Origin: an uncultured Poribacteria bacterium
GTDB taxonomy: Bacteria; Poribacteria; WGA-4E; PCPOR2b
NCBI GenBank assembly: GCA_958296125.1
Contig: OY282444.1
Coordinates: 2,351,940-2,415,939 of the forward strand
Direction: 5' to 3'
Length of the DNA stretch: 64,000 nucleotides
In this document: piece by piece, positions 1 to 7,680 of the stretch
How the letters are laid out: each line of letters starts with the position of its first letter
How positions within the stretch are numbered: position 1 is the first letter of the stretch
The notes under the pieces: generated by a model
Database searches by the model: none
Told to the model about the DNA's origin: nothing
Seen by the model: the letters and a program-made list of their open reading frames with translations, nothing else
Made by a program: the position numbers and the translations under genes

Positions 1-1
1 A

Positions 2-1141
2 GATATTGTGGACATCAGCCAGTCAGAATACAGGTTGTTTCATCGTTCGACCACGCCCGTGCACGATGATCAGGGAAACATTATCGGCAATGTGGTCACT
101 TACCGCGACCGGTCCAAAGATATCGAAATCGAGCAGATGAAATCCGAAGTCTCTCGCTTACGCAACGAACTTGAAGTGACCTATTCCTTTGATGGAATCC
201 TAGGTAAAAGTCCAAAAATGCAGGAAGTGTTCGCCCTGATGCAACGGGCGGCTGAAAGCGATATCACGGCGTTAATTTGGGGGGAAAGTGGGACCGGTAA
301 AGAACTGGTCGCCAAGTCAATCCACTTTAATAGCTCTCGCAAAGCGGGGCCATTTATCGCGATCAACTGCGCCGCCATCCCTGAAACGCTTATTGAAAGC
401 GAGCTGTTTGGACATGAACAGGGAGCTTTCACAGATGCGAGAGGTCAACGAATCGGGCAATTCGAGCAGGCCCATAGCGGCACAATTTTTCTCGATGAAA
501 TTGGCGATATGCAACTTACCCTGCAAGCCAAGTTGTTGCGGGTCCTTCAAGAGCGGCAGTTTCGGCGCGTCGGTGGAACCGAAACGATTCCCCTCAACTT
601 CCGAGTCATCGCGGCAACAAATCAGGACTTAAGGACCGCGGTGGAAAAAGGGACCTTCCGTGTAGATTTGTTCTATCGGATCGCCGCTTATCCGATCGAG
701 ATTCCACCCCTCAGAGAGCGGCGCGAAGATATTCCGCTGTTGGCCAGGCACTTTCTAAAAAAATATGCCGAAAGTGCCAATAAATCCATTAGTGAAATAT
801 GCCCAAGTGCCTTACAACTGCTGATATGGCATGACTTTCCCGGCAACGTGCGTGAGCTAGAGAACATCATTGAGCGCGCTGTCCTGCTTGAGACAACGGA
901 CATCCTACAAAGGCACCATCTGTCTCCGTCGACCCTTTCTATGCCCCCTTCCCAAACTGCCCCCACTACAGATCTTGACTCAAGGCCAATCCTTCCGCTT
1001 GAAGAGGTCGAGAAGCAAGCAGTTACCCACGCGCTCGAAACTACGAACAATAATGTCGCCAAGGCAGCGCAAGCATTGGGTATCAATCGAGCGACCCTTT
1101 ATCGAAAATTAAAAGTGTATCAGCTACCCGCGTCGGATTAA
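2..1141 (+). CDS. Sigma-54 enhancer-binding protein (PAS-AAA+-Fis), 5' end cut by window
   Basis: Activates sigma-54 RNA polymerase by ATP hydrolysis. The frame is open to the first base, so the true start lies outside the window; the GTG at 8 need not be the start. Numbering from it: residues 1-40 look like the end of a PAS domain, followed by a short coiled linker. The AAA+ domain has Walker A GESGTGKE near 92, Walker B IFLDEIGD near 158 and an arginine-finger region LRERRED. A Fis-type helix-turn-helix closes the protein ([19 protein letters not shown]). The sigma-54 contact loop reads GAFTDA instead of GAFTGA, a variant that occurs naturally. No receiver domain is visible, so the signal is probably sensed by the PAS domain or missing N-terminal part. 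Dyad sites and a -24/-12 promoter follow directly downstream, so the hydrolases at 1517 and 2564 are its likely targets. Confidence 0.93.
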   Translation, partial: DIVDISQSEYRLFHRSTTPVHDDQGNIIGNVVTYRDRSKDIEIEQMKSEVSRLRNELEVTYSFDGILGKSPKMQEVFALMQRAAESDITALIWGESGTGKELVAKSIHFNSSRKAGPFIAINCAAIPETLIESELFGHEQGAFTDARGQRIGQFEQAHSGTIFLDEIGDMQLTLQAKLLRVLQERQFRRVGGTETIPLNFRVIAATNQDLRTAVEKGTFRVDLFYRIAAYPIEIPPLRERREDIPLLARHFLKKYAESANKSISEICPSALQLLIWHDFPGNVRELENIIERAVLLETTDILQRHHLSPSTLSMPPSQTAPTTDLDSRPILPLEEVEKQAVTHALETTNNNVAKAAQALGINRATLYRKLKVYQLPASD

Positions 1142-1195
1142 ATGATCCATTATCCCCAGTAAGGGGAGTCGTTGATTCACCCGGTCTTGATTTCG

Positions 1196-1228
1196 ATCGT
1201 AAAATGCGATTTTGTCGCAAAATGCAAC
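1196..1228. promoter_or_regulatory. Candidate enhancer (UAS) cluster for the sigma-54 activator
   Basis: Four half-sites alternate in orientation with a 9-bp period: ATCGTA (1196), TGCGAT (1205), GTCGCA (1214) and TGCAAC (1223), each separated by 3 bp. GTCGCA and TGCGAC are reverse complements, so neighbouring half-sites form GTCGCA-N3-TGCGAC-type dyads. The same dyad recurs in perfect form at 1296. The cluster is about 220 bp upstream of the -24 element, a normal distance for an enhancer-binding protein. The dyad is seen in the sequence; binding by the adjacent activator is inferred. Confidence 0.55.
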
Positions 1229-1295
1229 ACTTCCCCCGCATCCCGCATCACCACAAGCTCTTCGTCGATTTCCCCGATCTAATCCCTTCCCAACC

Positions 1296-1310
1296 GTCGC
1301 ATTGTGCGAC
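1296..1310. promoter_or_regulatory. Perfect 15-bp dyad, candidate UAS for the sigma-54 activator
   Basis: GTCGCA-TTG-TGCGAC is a perfect inverted repeat of 6-bp arms with a 3-bp spacer. It matches the half-sites clustered at 1196-1228 and lies about 130 bp upstream of the -24/-12 promoter at 1433. This spacing suits looping by a Fis-type enhancer-binding protein. Confidence 0.6.
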
Positions 1311-1432
1311 ACTCAAAGCCATTCAATCATCAAGTGGTAGTCCCTTTCTGTCTGCATCCGCTACAGCCCGGACCCTTGCCCTCAAAGGCTTTACCCGCTT
1401 TCCGAGTAATCTTTACCAACTCCGATTGGGTA

Positions 1433-1449
1433 TTGGCACGCTGCTTGCT
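1433..1449 (+). promoter_or_regulatory. Sigma-54 (-24/-12) promoter for the first alpha/beta hydrolase
   Basis: TTGGCACG, four bases, then TTGCT matches the RpoN consensus (TGGCACG-N4-TTGCW) essentially perfectly. Transcription would start near 1460, leaving a leader of about 57 nt before the ATG at 1517. The leader contains CTTGCT/AGCAAG arms (1444-1449 and 1467-1472). The rest of the 1142-1516 gap holds the two dyad sites and no convincing gene. Confidence 0.8.
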
Positions 1450-1516
1450 CATACTAAGCACATCATAGCAAGTTCAACAAACTTTTAGCAGATTCACAGA
1501 AAGGAAGTTATTCACA

Positions 1517-2467
1517 ATGGACAGGCACAATATGGACAAGCACAATGTCGAACTTAGTTTGGACGGTTTTCGTTACTTCTACCGCGTTCTCCCCAATCCT
1601 GAAAGCAATCTTGACCCGATTGTGTTGCTTGGTGGGATTTTCCAGTCAATAGATACATGGACTAAATACGCCCAATACCTTAATCAGTTTGCGCCGGTCA
1701 TTTTGGTAGACCCGCCCGGCAGCGGCGATTCCGACCTGCTTCCCGCCCATTACGGTGCCGATTTCTTGGCAGCCTCCCTTTTGAAGGTGCTCGTAACAGA
1801 GAGAGTGCCTCGGGCAAATGTGGTCGCTTCCTCTTACAGCACGCCTATCGCTTACCGTTTTGGTCAGTTGTATCCCGATAAGATGAGTCGAATGGTATTG
1901 GTTGGAACCATGAAGGAGACCCCTCCTGACCAGGTCGAAAACTGTAAAACCGCCCTCACATTTTTGCAAACACAGCAAATGAAGGAATTTACAAAGATTG
2001 TGATCAATCATTTAATTTGCCAAAATCCGCAAGTGTCCATTAACAGACGCAGCTTAGTTGCGCGGATCCTCCGGTTTACCCTGCTAAAATTGTCCATAGA
2101 GTGTCGGAATAAATATCAACAGAACATTTTGCGTTGGATGAATCACCCTCCTCTGGACTTGACGGACACTCCAGACGTATCGGCTTTGATCTTCACTGGT
2201 CGTCATGACTCCTTCACGAAACCGGAGTATTGTCGGGAAATGGCACAGTCGTTTTCTGATGGCGTTTATACCACGGTTCAGAATGCGGACCACCTTGTCC
2301 ACATCCAACAGTTCCAAACAACTATGGAGCTGACAATGAATTTCTTTATGGGGCTATCGTTGGAGTCAGTGGCCAATTGCACTCCAATCGAATACTTCAA
2401 CCAGCCCATGAAGTCCATGAAACCCGTGAAGTCCATGAAGCCCATGTTATCTGAGTTGGCGGCCTGA
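1517..2467 (+). CDS. Alpha/beta hydrolase, copy 1 of a tandem pair
   Basis: A 316-residue cytoplasmic alpha/beta-hydrolase fold protein. The oxyanion strand reads VLLGGIFQS. The nucleophile elbow is SYSTP (strand order A-S-S-Y-S-T-P), a departure from Gly-x-Ser-x-Gly with the Ser kept. The acid is probably the Asp of FTGRHDSF and the base the His of NADHLVH near the C-terminus. The start is chosen for AAGGAAG just upstream. A sigma-54 promoter precedes it and a near-identical paralogue follows at 2564. The C-terminus contains an MKSMKP-type repeat from an 18-bp duplication (2408-2443) that copy 2 lacks. The substrate is unknown; thioesterase, lipase or esterase activity is possible. Confidence 0.85.
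   Translation: MDRHNMDKHNVELSLDGFRYFYRVLPNPESNLDPIVLLGGIFQSIDTWTKYAQYLNQFAPVILVDPPGSGDSDLLPAHYGADFLAASLLKVLVTERVPRANVVASSYSTPIAYRFGQLYPDKMSRMVLVGTMKETPPDQVENCKTALTFLQTQQMKEFTKIVINHLICQNPQVSINRRSLVARILRFTLLKLSIECRNKYQQNILRWMNHPPLDLTDTPDVSALIFTGRHDSFTKPEYCREMAQSFSDGVYTTVQNADHLVHIQQFQTTMELTMNFFMGLSLESVANCTPIEYFNQPMKSMKPVKSMKPMLSELAA
2408..2443 (+). repeat. 18-bp tandem duplication inside hydrolase copy 1
   Basis: Two consecutive 18-bp units (2408-2425 and 2426-2443) differ at only a few bases and encode a repeated (M/V)KSMKP hexapeptide near the C-terminus. The paralogue at 2564 goes straight to the shared end PMLSELAA, so the repeat arose after, or was lost since, the gene duplication. Confidence 0.8.
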
Positions 2468-2487
2468 AACCGATTCTACCCCTATAG

Positions 2488-2563
2488 CTGCTTGCCCACA
2501 CTAGGAACATCGTAGCAAGTTCAACGAGCTTTTAGCAGATTTACAGAAAGGAAGTTATTCACA
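2488..2563 (+). repeat. Duplicated 76-bp leader, truncated sigma-54 promoter
   Basis: This segment repeats 1441-1516 with a few substitutions, including the AAGGAAG ribosome-binding site. Similarity starts at the -12 half of the sigma-54 promoter, so the duplication breakpoint lies inside the promoter and the TGGCACG half was not copied. Confidence 0.8.
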
Positions 2564-3535
2564 ATGAAAGAGCAAGATATCGAACCTCGTTTGGACGGTT
2601 TTCGTTACTCCTACTTCAATCGCAGGGACAGAACCGAGCGCGATGATGTTATCGAACTGAGTTTGGACGGTTTTCGCTACTCCTACCGCGTGTACCCCAA
2701 TCCTGAAAGCAATCTTGCCCCAGTTGTGATGCTTGGTGGAATCTTCCAGTCAGTGGCTACATGGACTAAGTACATCGAATACATTAATCTGTTTGCGCCG
2801 GTCATTTTGGTAGACCCGCCCGGCAGCGGCGATTCCGACCCGCTTCCTGTCGATTACGGTGTCGATTTCTTGGCAGCCGCCCTTTTGAAGGTGCTCACAA
2901 CCGAGGGAGTGCCTCGGGCAAATGTGATCGCTTATTCTTACAGCACGCCTGTCGGTTACCGTTTTAGTCAGTTGTATCCCGATAAGGTGAATCGACTGGT
3001 ATTGATTGGAGCCGTAAAGGAGATTCTTCCTGATCAGATTGAAATAGCTAAAGCCTCCCTCGCACTTTTGCAAGAACAGCGAATAAAGGAATTTGTAAAT
3101 ATTGCGGTTAGTAGTTTTACTCGCCAAGAGCTGCCACAGGCCATTAACAAATGCCGCTTAGTTGCGCGGGTCCTCCGGTATAACCTGCTAAAATTGTCCC
3201 TAGAGCATCAGCATAAATATCAACAGAACATTCTGCGTTGGTTGAATCAATCCCCTCTGGACTTGACGGACACTCCAGACGTATCGGCTTTGATCTTCAC
3301 TGGTCATTATGACCACTTCACGAAAGCGGAGCATTGTCGGGAAATAGCAAAGTCGTTTTCTAATGCCGTTTATACCACGGTTCAAAGTGCGGACCACCTG
3401 GTCCACCTCCAACAGTTCCAAACAACTATGGAGCTGATAATGAATTTCTTTATGGGGCTATCGTTGGATTCGGTGGCCAATTGTAATCCAATCGAATACT
3501 TCAGCACGCCCATGTTATCTGAGTTGGCGGCCTAA
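2564..3535 (+). CDS. Alpha/beta hydrolase, copy 2 of a tandem pair
   Basis: A 323-residue paralogue of the hydrolase at 1517, nearly identical along most of its length, with the same SYSTP nucleophile elbow, an Asp in FTGHYDHF and a His in SADHLVH. Its N-terminus has a 24-residue internal duplication: LDGFRYSY occurs twice, from repeats starting near 2590 and 2662. The 76-bp leader is duplicated too, from the -12 half of the sigma-54 promoter (CTGCTTGC at 2488) to the ATG. The -24 element is absent; CCCTATAG stands in its place. The gene is therefore probably read through from copy 1 or from a weak new promoter. Function is unknown beyond the fold. Confidence 0.85.
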   Translation: MKEQDIEPRLDGFRYSYFNRRDRTERDDVIELSLDGFRYSYRVYPNPESNLAPVVMLGGIFQSVATWTKYIEYINLFAPVILVDPPGSGDSDPLPVDYGVDFLAAALLKVLTTEGVPRANVIAYSYSTPVGYRFSQLYPDKVNRLVLIGAVKEILPDQIEIAKASLALLQEQRIKEFVNIAVSSFTRQELPQAINKCRLVARVLRYNLLKLSLEHQHKYQQNILRWLNQSPLDLTDTPDVSALIFTGHYDHFTKAEHCREIAKSFSNAVYTTVQSADHLVHLQQFQTTMELIMNFFMGLSLDSVANCNPIEYFSTPMLSELAA

Positions 3536-3563
3536 AGCCACGAGAACTCTGCTTCGGGGAGAG

Positions 3564-4544
3564 CTACCCTACCTTCAGAACAATCTTCCCAAAGTTCCGA
3601 TTCGCTTCCATATATTCGTGTGCTTCGCGGGCTTGCGATAGGGGCATCACACAATCAATAATCGGTTGAACCTTTCCTTCTTTGAGGAGGGGCAGCCATC
3701 GATCGACAAAACGCTGCGTAATTCCAATCTTCTCTTCAATTGATTGTGGGCGCATCACCGATCCGAAGACCTGCAACCGTTTCCGCATGATTTGACCCAG
3801 ATTCAGTTCTGCGGTGGCACCGCCCATCAGGCCAACCATAACCAAGCGTCCTCGCGTCTTGAGGATTGAGAGGTTGCGTTCCAGGTATGGTGCCCCGATG
3901 AAGTCCTGAACCAATTCCACGCCTTCCCCGTCTGTCAGTCGCATAATCTCTGTCTCAAAATCCTGTTCCTTATAATTGATGCCTTCCGTGCAACCGAGTT
4001 GCTTGCTTCTCTCGATTTTCTCCGCTGAACCGGCTGTGATAAAGACGCGAGCACCTGCCTGATACGTCATCTGCGTTCCCGCTGTCCCCACACCGCTGCC
4101 GCCGGCATGAATGAGCACTGATTCACCAGCGCGCAAGCCACCGATGGTAAAGAGGGTTTCATTGGCGGTAAAGAAGACCTCCGTGACCGCCGCTGCCTTC
4201 TCAAAACTCCAATCATCAGGAATTGGCATCGCCATGCGATAGTCGATGACCGCCTGTTCCGCGTAAGCACCGCCGCCGACCAGACCGAATACGCGATCGC
4301 CTCGCTCAAAGCCTCTCACTTTCTCCCCCCACGACGCAACGATCCCAGCAAGTTCTAAGCCGAGCAGCTCTGATTCACCGGGCGGGGGTGGATACCCTCC
4401 TTGTCGCTGTATCGTATCCGCTCGATTGAGTGCGGTTGCCTTTACGTCAATCAATAACTGTGTGGCTCCAGGGGTGGGGGCAGGCACTTCTGCTAATTTC
4501 AAGACCTCGGGTCCCCCGTCACCGGATCGAATAATTCCTTTCAT
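3564..4544 (-). CDS. NAD(P)H quinone oxidoreductase, PIG3/zeta-crystallin-like MDR family
   Basis: A 326-residue zinc-free medium-chain dehydrogenase/reductase. The N-terminal GroES-like half has LNRADTIQRQGGYPPPPG, close to the PIG3 (TP53I3) signature. The Rossmann half has the glycine-rich HAGGSGVGTAG and SAEKIERSKQLGC. The family reduces quinones with NADPH in the cytoplasm. AAGGAGA lies 4-5 bases before the ATG. It converges on the hydrolase pair and diverges from the PhyH gene at 4843. Confidence 0.92.
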   Translation of the reverse strand: MKGIIRSGDGGPEVLKLAEVPAPTPGATQLLIDVKATALNRADTIQRQGGYPPPPGESELLGLELAGIVASWGEKVRGFERGDRVFGLVGGGAYAEQAVIDYRMAMPIPDDWSFEKAAAVTEVFFTANETLFTIGGLRAGESVLIHAGGSGVGTAGTQMTYQAGARVFITAGSAEKIERSKQLGCTEGINYKEQDFETEIMRLTDGEGVELVQDFIGAPYLERNLSILKTRGRLVMVGLMGGATAELNLGQIMRKRLQVFGSVMRPQSIEEKIGITQRFVDRWLPLLKEGKVQPIIDCVMPLSQAREAHEYMEANRNFGKIVLKVG

Positions 4545-4630
4545 CGGTTCTCCTTTTATTGCACATTTGGGATGAGTGGAGATAAGCGTGTTTTGCCCGA
4601 TTGATGCCCCAACTGTTTTTCCGTTTTCGC

Positions 4631-4659
4631 TTGACTGTTTGACATACCCTACGTATAAT
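4631..4659 (+). promoter_or_regulatory. Sigma-70 promoter upstream of the PhyH pair
   Basis: TTGACT (4631-4636), a 17-bp spacer and a perfect TATAAT (4654-4659) point towards the PhyH gene at 4843. The leader would be about 175 nt. This is the strongest promoter-like match in the 4545-4842 divergent gap. Confidence 0.65.
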
Positions 4660-4842
4660 CGCGTCTTGAACCATAGAATTCCTAACTAACCGTGTTCTCA
4701 CGCGTCAGGGCTCCGACTCAGGCGCATTCTATCTGGGCACAGCTGCTCCTTCAGCGGGGATATGTTATCACCCTCTCCAGGGGGACGCAAGGCCTATTAA
4801 TCTGGGGATGACTCAGATGTTGTCCACAAGGAGATTCCAACC

Positions 4843-5580
4843 ATGAGCAAAATCCGAACGTTTTTCGATGAGAATGGCTACTACTTGGCAAAGGGCATCT
4901 TCTCAACAGCTGAGATAAGCTCACTTGAAAACGAGTTTGATCGAATTGTGCGACAACTCGAAATACCCGATGACGGGGACCCAAACTATAACGGGGTCAT
5001 CTCCACGCGCAATGTGCAGCAATATTCAGGGCTGTGGTTGGCAGCGCTGCTTCACAAGGGATTCCTCGACAGTGTTGAACAGTTCATCGGACCCGATATC
5101 GTCCTCAACCATTCAACGCTCTTTGAGAAGCGAAAGACAACCGCAGATACCCCCTTCAAGATGCACCAAGACTGGAGTTACCTACCCACTCAAAAAAATA
5201 CCATGATTGCCGGAATGATTCATGTCAGCGAAGCGACGGAAGAAATAGGGTGTCTAAGAGTCTATCCCGGATCCCACAAACAGGGGCGGCTGGAGCGTTC
5301 AAAGGCGGTTGACCCTGAGTTTCACGAACAGTTCCCATTTGAAGGCGCGATACCGATTGAAGCGGAGCCCGGTGACGTTACTTTCTTCGATTATTTTATT
5401 ATACACGGTTCGATGTCCAATCACTCTGAGCAGCCAAGGAAGGTAGTTATTGCGAGGATGTTTTCCGGCAAAGATCGGAAGGAGGACATCTATCAGTTTA
5501 GTGAGAATTTGGTGTTGCGCGGCTGGAACTCCCATACGAATGAGGCAACGGCTAGGAAAGCGGTTGTGAAACCCCAGTAG
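4843..5580 (+). CDS. Phytanoyl-CoA dioxygenase family protein
   Basis: A 245-residue Fe(II)/2-oxoglutarate oxygenase. The iron-binding facial triad is visible: His108-x-Asp110 (MHQDW) and His188 (IIHGSMSNHS), with an Arg about 10 residues later as the likely 2-oxoglutarate anchor. The PGSH signature is at 142-145. AAGGAGATT precedes the ATG. The next PhyH gene starts 39 bp downstream, so the two are probably cotranscribed from the promoter at 4631. The substrate cannot be told from sequence; family members hydroxylate acyl-CoAs and many small molecules. Confidence 0.92.
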   Translation: MSKIRTFFDENGYYLAKGIFSTAEISSLENEFDRIVRQLEIPDDGDPNYNGVISTRNVQQYSGLWLAALLHKGFLDSVEQFIGPDIVLNHSTLFEKRKTTADTPFKMHQDWSYLPTQKNTMIAGMIHVSEATEEIGCLRVYPGSHKQGRLERSKAVDPEFHEQFPFEGAIPIEAEPGDVTFFDYFIIHGSMSNHSEQPRKVVIARMFSGKDRKEDIYQFSENLVLRGWNSHTNEATARKAVVKPQ

Positions 5581-5619
5581 ATTCGGGTGGAATCCGCTCA
5601 CACGAAAGGAGAGGCACTC

Positions 5620-6471
5620 ATGCCAACTGTTGCTAAGGAGAAACGAAATCAACTCATGCGCGATGGCTTCTGCATCTTTGAGAATGTGCTGGCACCGGAG
5701 ATGGTAGCCAAGCTAAACGCCATGAGCGAATGGATGATCGCACAACAGGATGAGGATCACTTTGAGCAGCATCGTTCACAGGGGTGCATCATTCCCTACT
5801 GGACTTGCCCCCATCCAACCTTCACCGAACTCCTCATTGATCCCGGTGCGATGGCGGTTTTCGCCGAGTTGGGATTTGATTCCCCTAAATTCTGGAGCGG
5901 CTTTGTAATCAGCAAGCCTCCCCATAGCCCCCCGTTATACTGGCACCAAGATGGCGTGTTGTGGGAACACCCTATCAGCTACACTAATCAGCCACAGCAG
6001 TATTTCCTGATGTATTACTTAGTTGACACCAACATATCCAATGGCTGTTTACGCTTGATTCCCGGCTCCCACTTGAAACGCCACGCGCTGCACGAGACGC
6101 GACCGAGGGACACCGACAGCGTCACCCGCGCAACCGACATGGAGCATCTCGCCTTCCAGCAGGTTGAGGGTGAGGTCAACGTCCCAGTTTGCGCTGGCGA
6201 TGTCGTCGTAGGCGATTCACGGCTATTGCATTCCGCCCATGCCAACCAAACCAACCAGCGGCGAACAGTGCTGACAATTTGGTATTGGCCCGCCTATGAT
6301 GATCTACCTGGCGAAGTTAAGGCGTTGATCCTCGATCACATCATAGGCAGACTTGACTGGGCTGATTGGGTTGAACAGACGCGACATATCACGGAGCCAT
6401 TCCTGCCGGTCTATGAAGGTAAGACAGAACCGGTTCCTTGGAATACGTTTCCCGGTGAGGCGTTAACGTAA
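5620..6471 (+). CDS. Phytanoyl-CoA dioxygenase family protein
   Basis: I start this gene at the ATG at 5620 (283 residues), because AAAGGAGAG sits 6-7 bases upstream; an in-frame GTG at 5587 has no such site. The facial triad is His109-x-Asp111 (YWHQDG) and His204 (RLLHSAH), with Arg214/215 as the likely 2-oxoglutarate contact. The signature RLIPGSH is at 145-151. It follows another PhyH gene closely but is clearly divergent in sequence, so the two probably act on different substrates. Confidence 0.9.
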   Translation: MPTVAKEKRNQLMRDGFCIFENVLAPEMVAKLNAMSEWMIAQQDEDHFEQHRSQGCIIPYWTCPHPTFTELLIDPGAMAVFAELGFDSPKFWSGFVISKPPHSPPLYWHQDGVLWEHPISYTNQPQQYFLMYYLVDTNISNGCLRLIPGSHLKRHALHETRPRDTDSVTRATDMEHLAFQQVEGEVNVPVCAGDVVVGDSRLLHSAHANQTNQRRTVLTIWYWPAYDDLPGEVKALILDHIIGRLDWADWVEQTRHITEPFLPVYEGKTEPVPWNTFPGEALT

Positions 6472-6481
6472 CAAAGTCGGC

Positions 6482-7432
6482 TTAGTATCCCCGCTTCAAG
6501 TCTACCCAATTTGTGAGTGGCTCTTTGGCAAGGTATCGCCGTAGATTCTCATAAAAAATGGCTTTGCCCCCGGCAGAGGTATAGGAGGAACGTCCAGAGC
6601 AATGTGGGGTCAGCAGCAAGTTCGGCGTATCCCAGAGCGGGCTGTCTTGGGGGAGCGGTTCTATAGCCATTACATCCAGTCCAGCACCGGCGAGTTGCCC
6701 ATCGTTCAACATCTGCACGAGTGTATCTTCGTCTATAATGCCACCCCGCGACACAACTAGCAGATAGGCGGTCGGCTTTAAGAGTCTAAGCTGTTCAGGA
6801 CCGAGCATCCCTGCGGTTTCCGGTGTGATGGGGGCTGCAACTGCCACGACATCTGAACGCTGCATCAGATCATCGAGTCCATCCAACAATCTCATTTCAG
6901 CCACAAAATCGGGTTTGGGCACTGCGTTGATGTCAACCCCAATGACGTTCATATCAAAGGCGTGACCGCGCTTGGCAATGGCACGACCGATGTTGCCCAT
7001 GCCGACCACCCCTAGCGTCAAGCCTGTTAACCCGACCTGAGGCCCATCGAATCGACGCAGCCAGTCGTGTTCGTGTTGTGCCTGCAAAAGCCGTGGCAAT
7101 TGACGCGTGAGACTGATTAGCAAGCCAAAGGTGTGCTCAGCGATGGTGGCAGCGTGAGCACCGCGAGTGTTGGTAACAGTGACATCGCTCTCTGCTATCT
7201 CAGAAATTCGCGCCAATCCTTCTACTCCAGCACCCGTATTTTGGATCCACTTCAACTGTTTGGCTGCCAGAAATGCTTCCCGACTGATTGCGCCGAAAAC
7301 AGCTTCAGCATCGACAATTTCGCGCAGGATGTCATCTTGGTTAGCAGCAACGGTGAACTGTACTTGGGGAAAGATTTTCTGTGCATCTTCGATTTGCTGT
7401 TGGGACCACGGGCCAGCAATAAGTAATTTCAT
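6482..7432 (-). CDS. D-2-hydroxyacid dehydrogenase (NAD-dependent)
   Basis: A 316-residue D-isomer-specific 2-hydroxyacid dehydrogenase, interconverting 2-hydroxy and 2-oxo acids. The Rossmann motif is GVVGMGNIG, followed by GVDIN. The catalytic residues expected for the family are the Arg in VVSRGGIID, the Glu in MAIEPLP and the His in LTPHCSG. The ribosome-binding site is weak. It converges on the PhyH pair with a 10-bp gap, and may act on hydroxyacids produced in the same pathway (inference). Confidence 0.93.
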   Translation of the reverse strand: MKLLIAGPWSQQQIEDAQKIFPQVQFTVAANQDDILREIVDAEAVFGAISREAFLAAKQLKWIQNTGAGVEGLARISEIAESDVTVTNTRGAHAATIAEHTFGLLISLTRQLPRLLQAQHEHDWLRRFDGPQVGLTGLTLGVVGMGNIGRAIAKRGHAFDMNVIGVDINAVPKPDFVAEMRLLDGLDDLMQRSDVVAVAAPITPETAGMLGPEQLRLLKPTAYLLVVSRGGIIDEDTLVQMLNDGQLAGAGLDVMAIEPLPQDSPLWDTPNLLLTPHCSGRSSYTSAGGKAIFYENLRRYLAKEPLTNWVDLKRGY

Positions 7433-7498
7433 AGAAATTGCGCGGCGGAAGCCTCAAAATTCAGATTCAAGGACTCAGCCGCTTTTCTCCTTTGTCAA

Positions 7499-7527
7499 TT
7501 GAGTTGTGAACGTTAAAAGGATATACT
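7499..7527 (+). promoter_or_regulatory. Candidate sigma-70 promoter for the serine hydrolase
   Basis: TTGAGT (7499-7504), a 17-bp spacer and TATACT (7522-7527) are oriented towards the gene at 7681. The match is moderate. Confidence 0.4.
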
Positions 7528-7576
7528 AAGACGAAATTGGTGTCAAGAAATAACTCAATGATGGTGCCAAGGTGAA

Positions 7577-7604
7577 ACGTGAAAATAATTTGTTCATTGG
7601 TTCA
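7577..7604 (+). repeat. 28-bp dispersed repeat, copy A
   Basis: Matches 20178-20205 at about 24 of 28 positions (core CGTGAAAAyAATTTGTTyAT). Both copies lie in gene-poor spacers. Confidence 0.55.
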
Positions 7605-7680
7605 CTAGCACATTAATGAACTAATGAACTCAATATCCTTAGCAATTCGGACCAAAGGTGATTGAGAGAGGAGACATTGG

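Noticed and set aside
1204-1488. 94-codon plus-strand frame in the sigma-54 spacer
   Set aside because: No ribosome-binding site or recognisable motif; it spans the dyads and the -24/-12 promoter, so regulatory DNA explains the stretch better.
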